Source: Chrysomallon squamiferum (taxonomy: Eukaryota > Mollusca > Gastropoda > Neomphalida > Peltospiridae). From it: DNA of 64,000 bases. The DNA lies in the NCBI GenBank assembly GCA_012295275.1, contig CM022678.1:10732782-10796781 (forward strand), read 5' to 3'. The position numbers and the translations under genes were made by a program. A model generated the notes under the pieces. That model was not told where the DNA came from. It was given only the letters and a program-made list of their open reading frames with translations, and ran no database searches. Shown in pieces: positions 63,398 to 64,000 of the stretch (the first letter of the stretch is position 1; each line of letters starts with the position of its first letter).

Positions 63398-64000
63398 CTG
63401 TAAAACAGAGAGAAAAAGAACACATATGTACTCTAAACAAACATTTCTTCTTCTTCTTATTATTATTACTATTCAGATTAACATTCCTTTTGAATTAAAT
63501 AATTTGGTAGAATCTAGTGAATTACTTCCCAGCAGTTATCAAAAAGAGACAAAAGAGATATGCACATAAACATTACACAACATTCACACGTATTTTATGC
63601 TGATTAAATGAAAAAACAAATTAATTTACATTAATTTTTATGTCAAACTATTTATTTTATTTATTTATAATTATAATAGTAGTACTAGTAGTTTTTTCTT
63701 TATTAGGTTAATATTTTAATTTTTACTATTCAACCATACGGTAAATCCTAAACTTTCTTTAATTTCATTTTCGAATGTAAATAATACAAAACATTTATCA
63801 GAATAAAATTAGAAAAACAAGCAGAGAAACCTGAATAGTGAACTCAAAAATTAGCGACCATCAGTATAAATTTAAAAAGGAAACAAAAGAACCACAGTAA
63901 AAATATACAAAACCATTGTTGATTCCAATTTATAATCTTGGCAAATGTGCAATAACGGTAAAATCTTGTTACAAAAGCCTTAATCAGCTCTGCCATGAAT
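63398..64000. other. UFD1 intron 1 or upstream flank
   Basis: AT-rich with a CTT/ATT run near 63445-63470. No first exon with an ATG and matching phase was identified. Confidence 0.5.

Overview
This is eukaryotic, strongly AT-rich, intron-rich DNA with no bacterial features. Genes are split by short GT-AG introns, UTR exons are visible, and simple repeats (AAT/ATT, CT/GA, CA/GT, ACT) are very dense. The gene content fits an invertebrate animal: a RING/coiled-coil/propeller TRIM-like gene without a B-box, EGF-repeat exons, UFD1 and a mitochondrial rRNA methyltransferase of the MRM3 type. A mollusc is my best guess, from the TRIM-like architecture and a scattered AAGGGAGATAACT box that I recall from molluscan non-coding DNA. 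This is inference, not proof.

Layout. 1-16.3 kb: AT-rich DNA with isolated minus-strand exon-like pieces (two of coiled-coil type at 130-271 and 1254-1369; five more between 9.1 and 12.0 kb) and remnants of transposable elements (retrotransposon tail at 4.5-4.9 kb, LINE endonuclease piece at 13.4-13.6 kb, a ~100-bp satellite at 5.1-5.7 kb). 16.34-35.29 kb (copy A) and 38.99-55.26 kb (copy B): a direct tandem segmental duplication, mostly offset by about 22.6 kb. Each copy holds, in the same order, a decayed EGF-repeat gene, a block of reshuffled repeat cassettes with GA/CT tracts, a TRIM-like gene with its own 5' UTR exon, a CA-rich tract, an ACT compound satellite and a short conserved tail. 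35.3-38.99 kb: unduplicated spacer with a minus-strand gene I do not recognise. 55.301-55.500 kb: an N gap. 55.5-64 kb: two conserved housekeeping genes tail to tail, MRM3-like (+) and UFD1 (-).

The main biological result is the duplicated TRIM-like gene. Copy A is intact across two coding exons (593 residues). Copy B has lost the ancestral splice donor but has a frame-preserving replacement 12 bases downstream, and carries two insertions (+2 and +1) that together restore the phase but leave an early stop between them. The EGF genes are pseudogenes; several of their frame breaks are shared by both copies and so predate the duplication.

A caution affects every reading frame here. The conserved genes UFD1 and MRM3 keep their motifs and splice sites but carry many 1-2 base indels, mostly in homopolymers. 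That pattern fits unpolished long-read consensus better than decay. Broken frames elsewhere in the window should be judged with this in mind.
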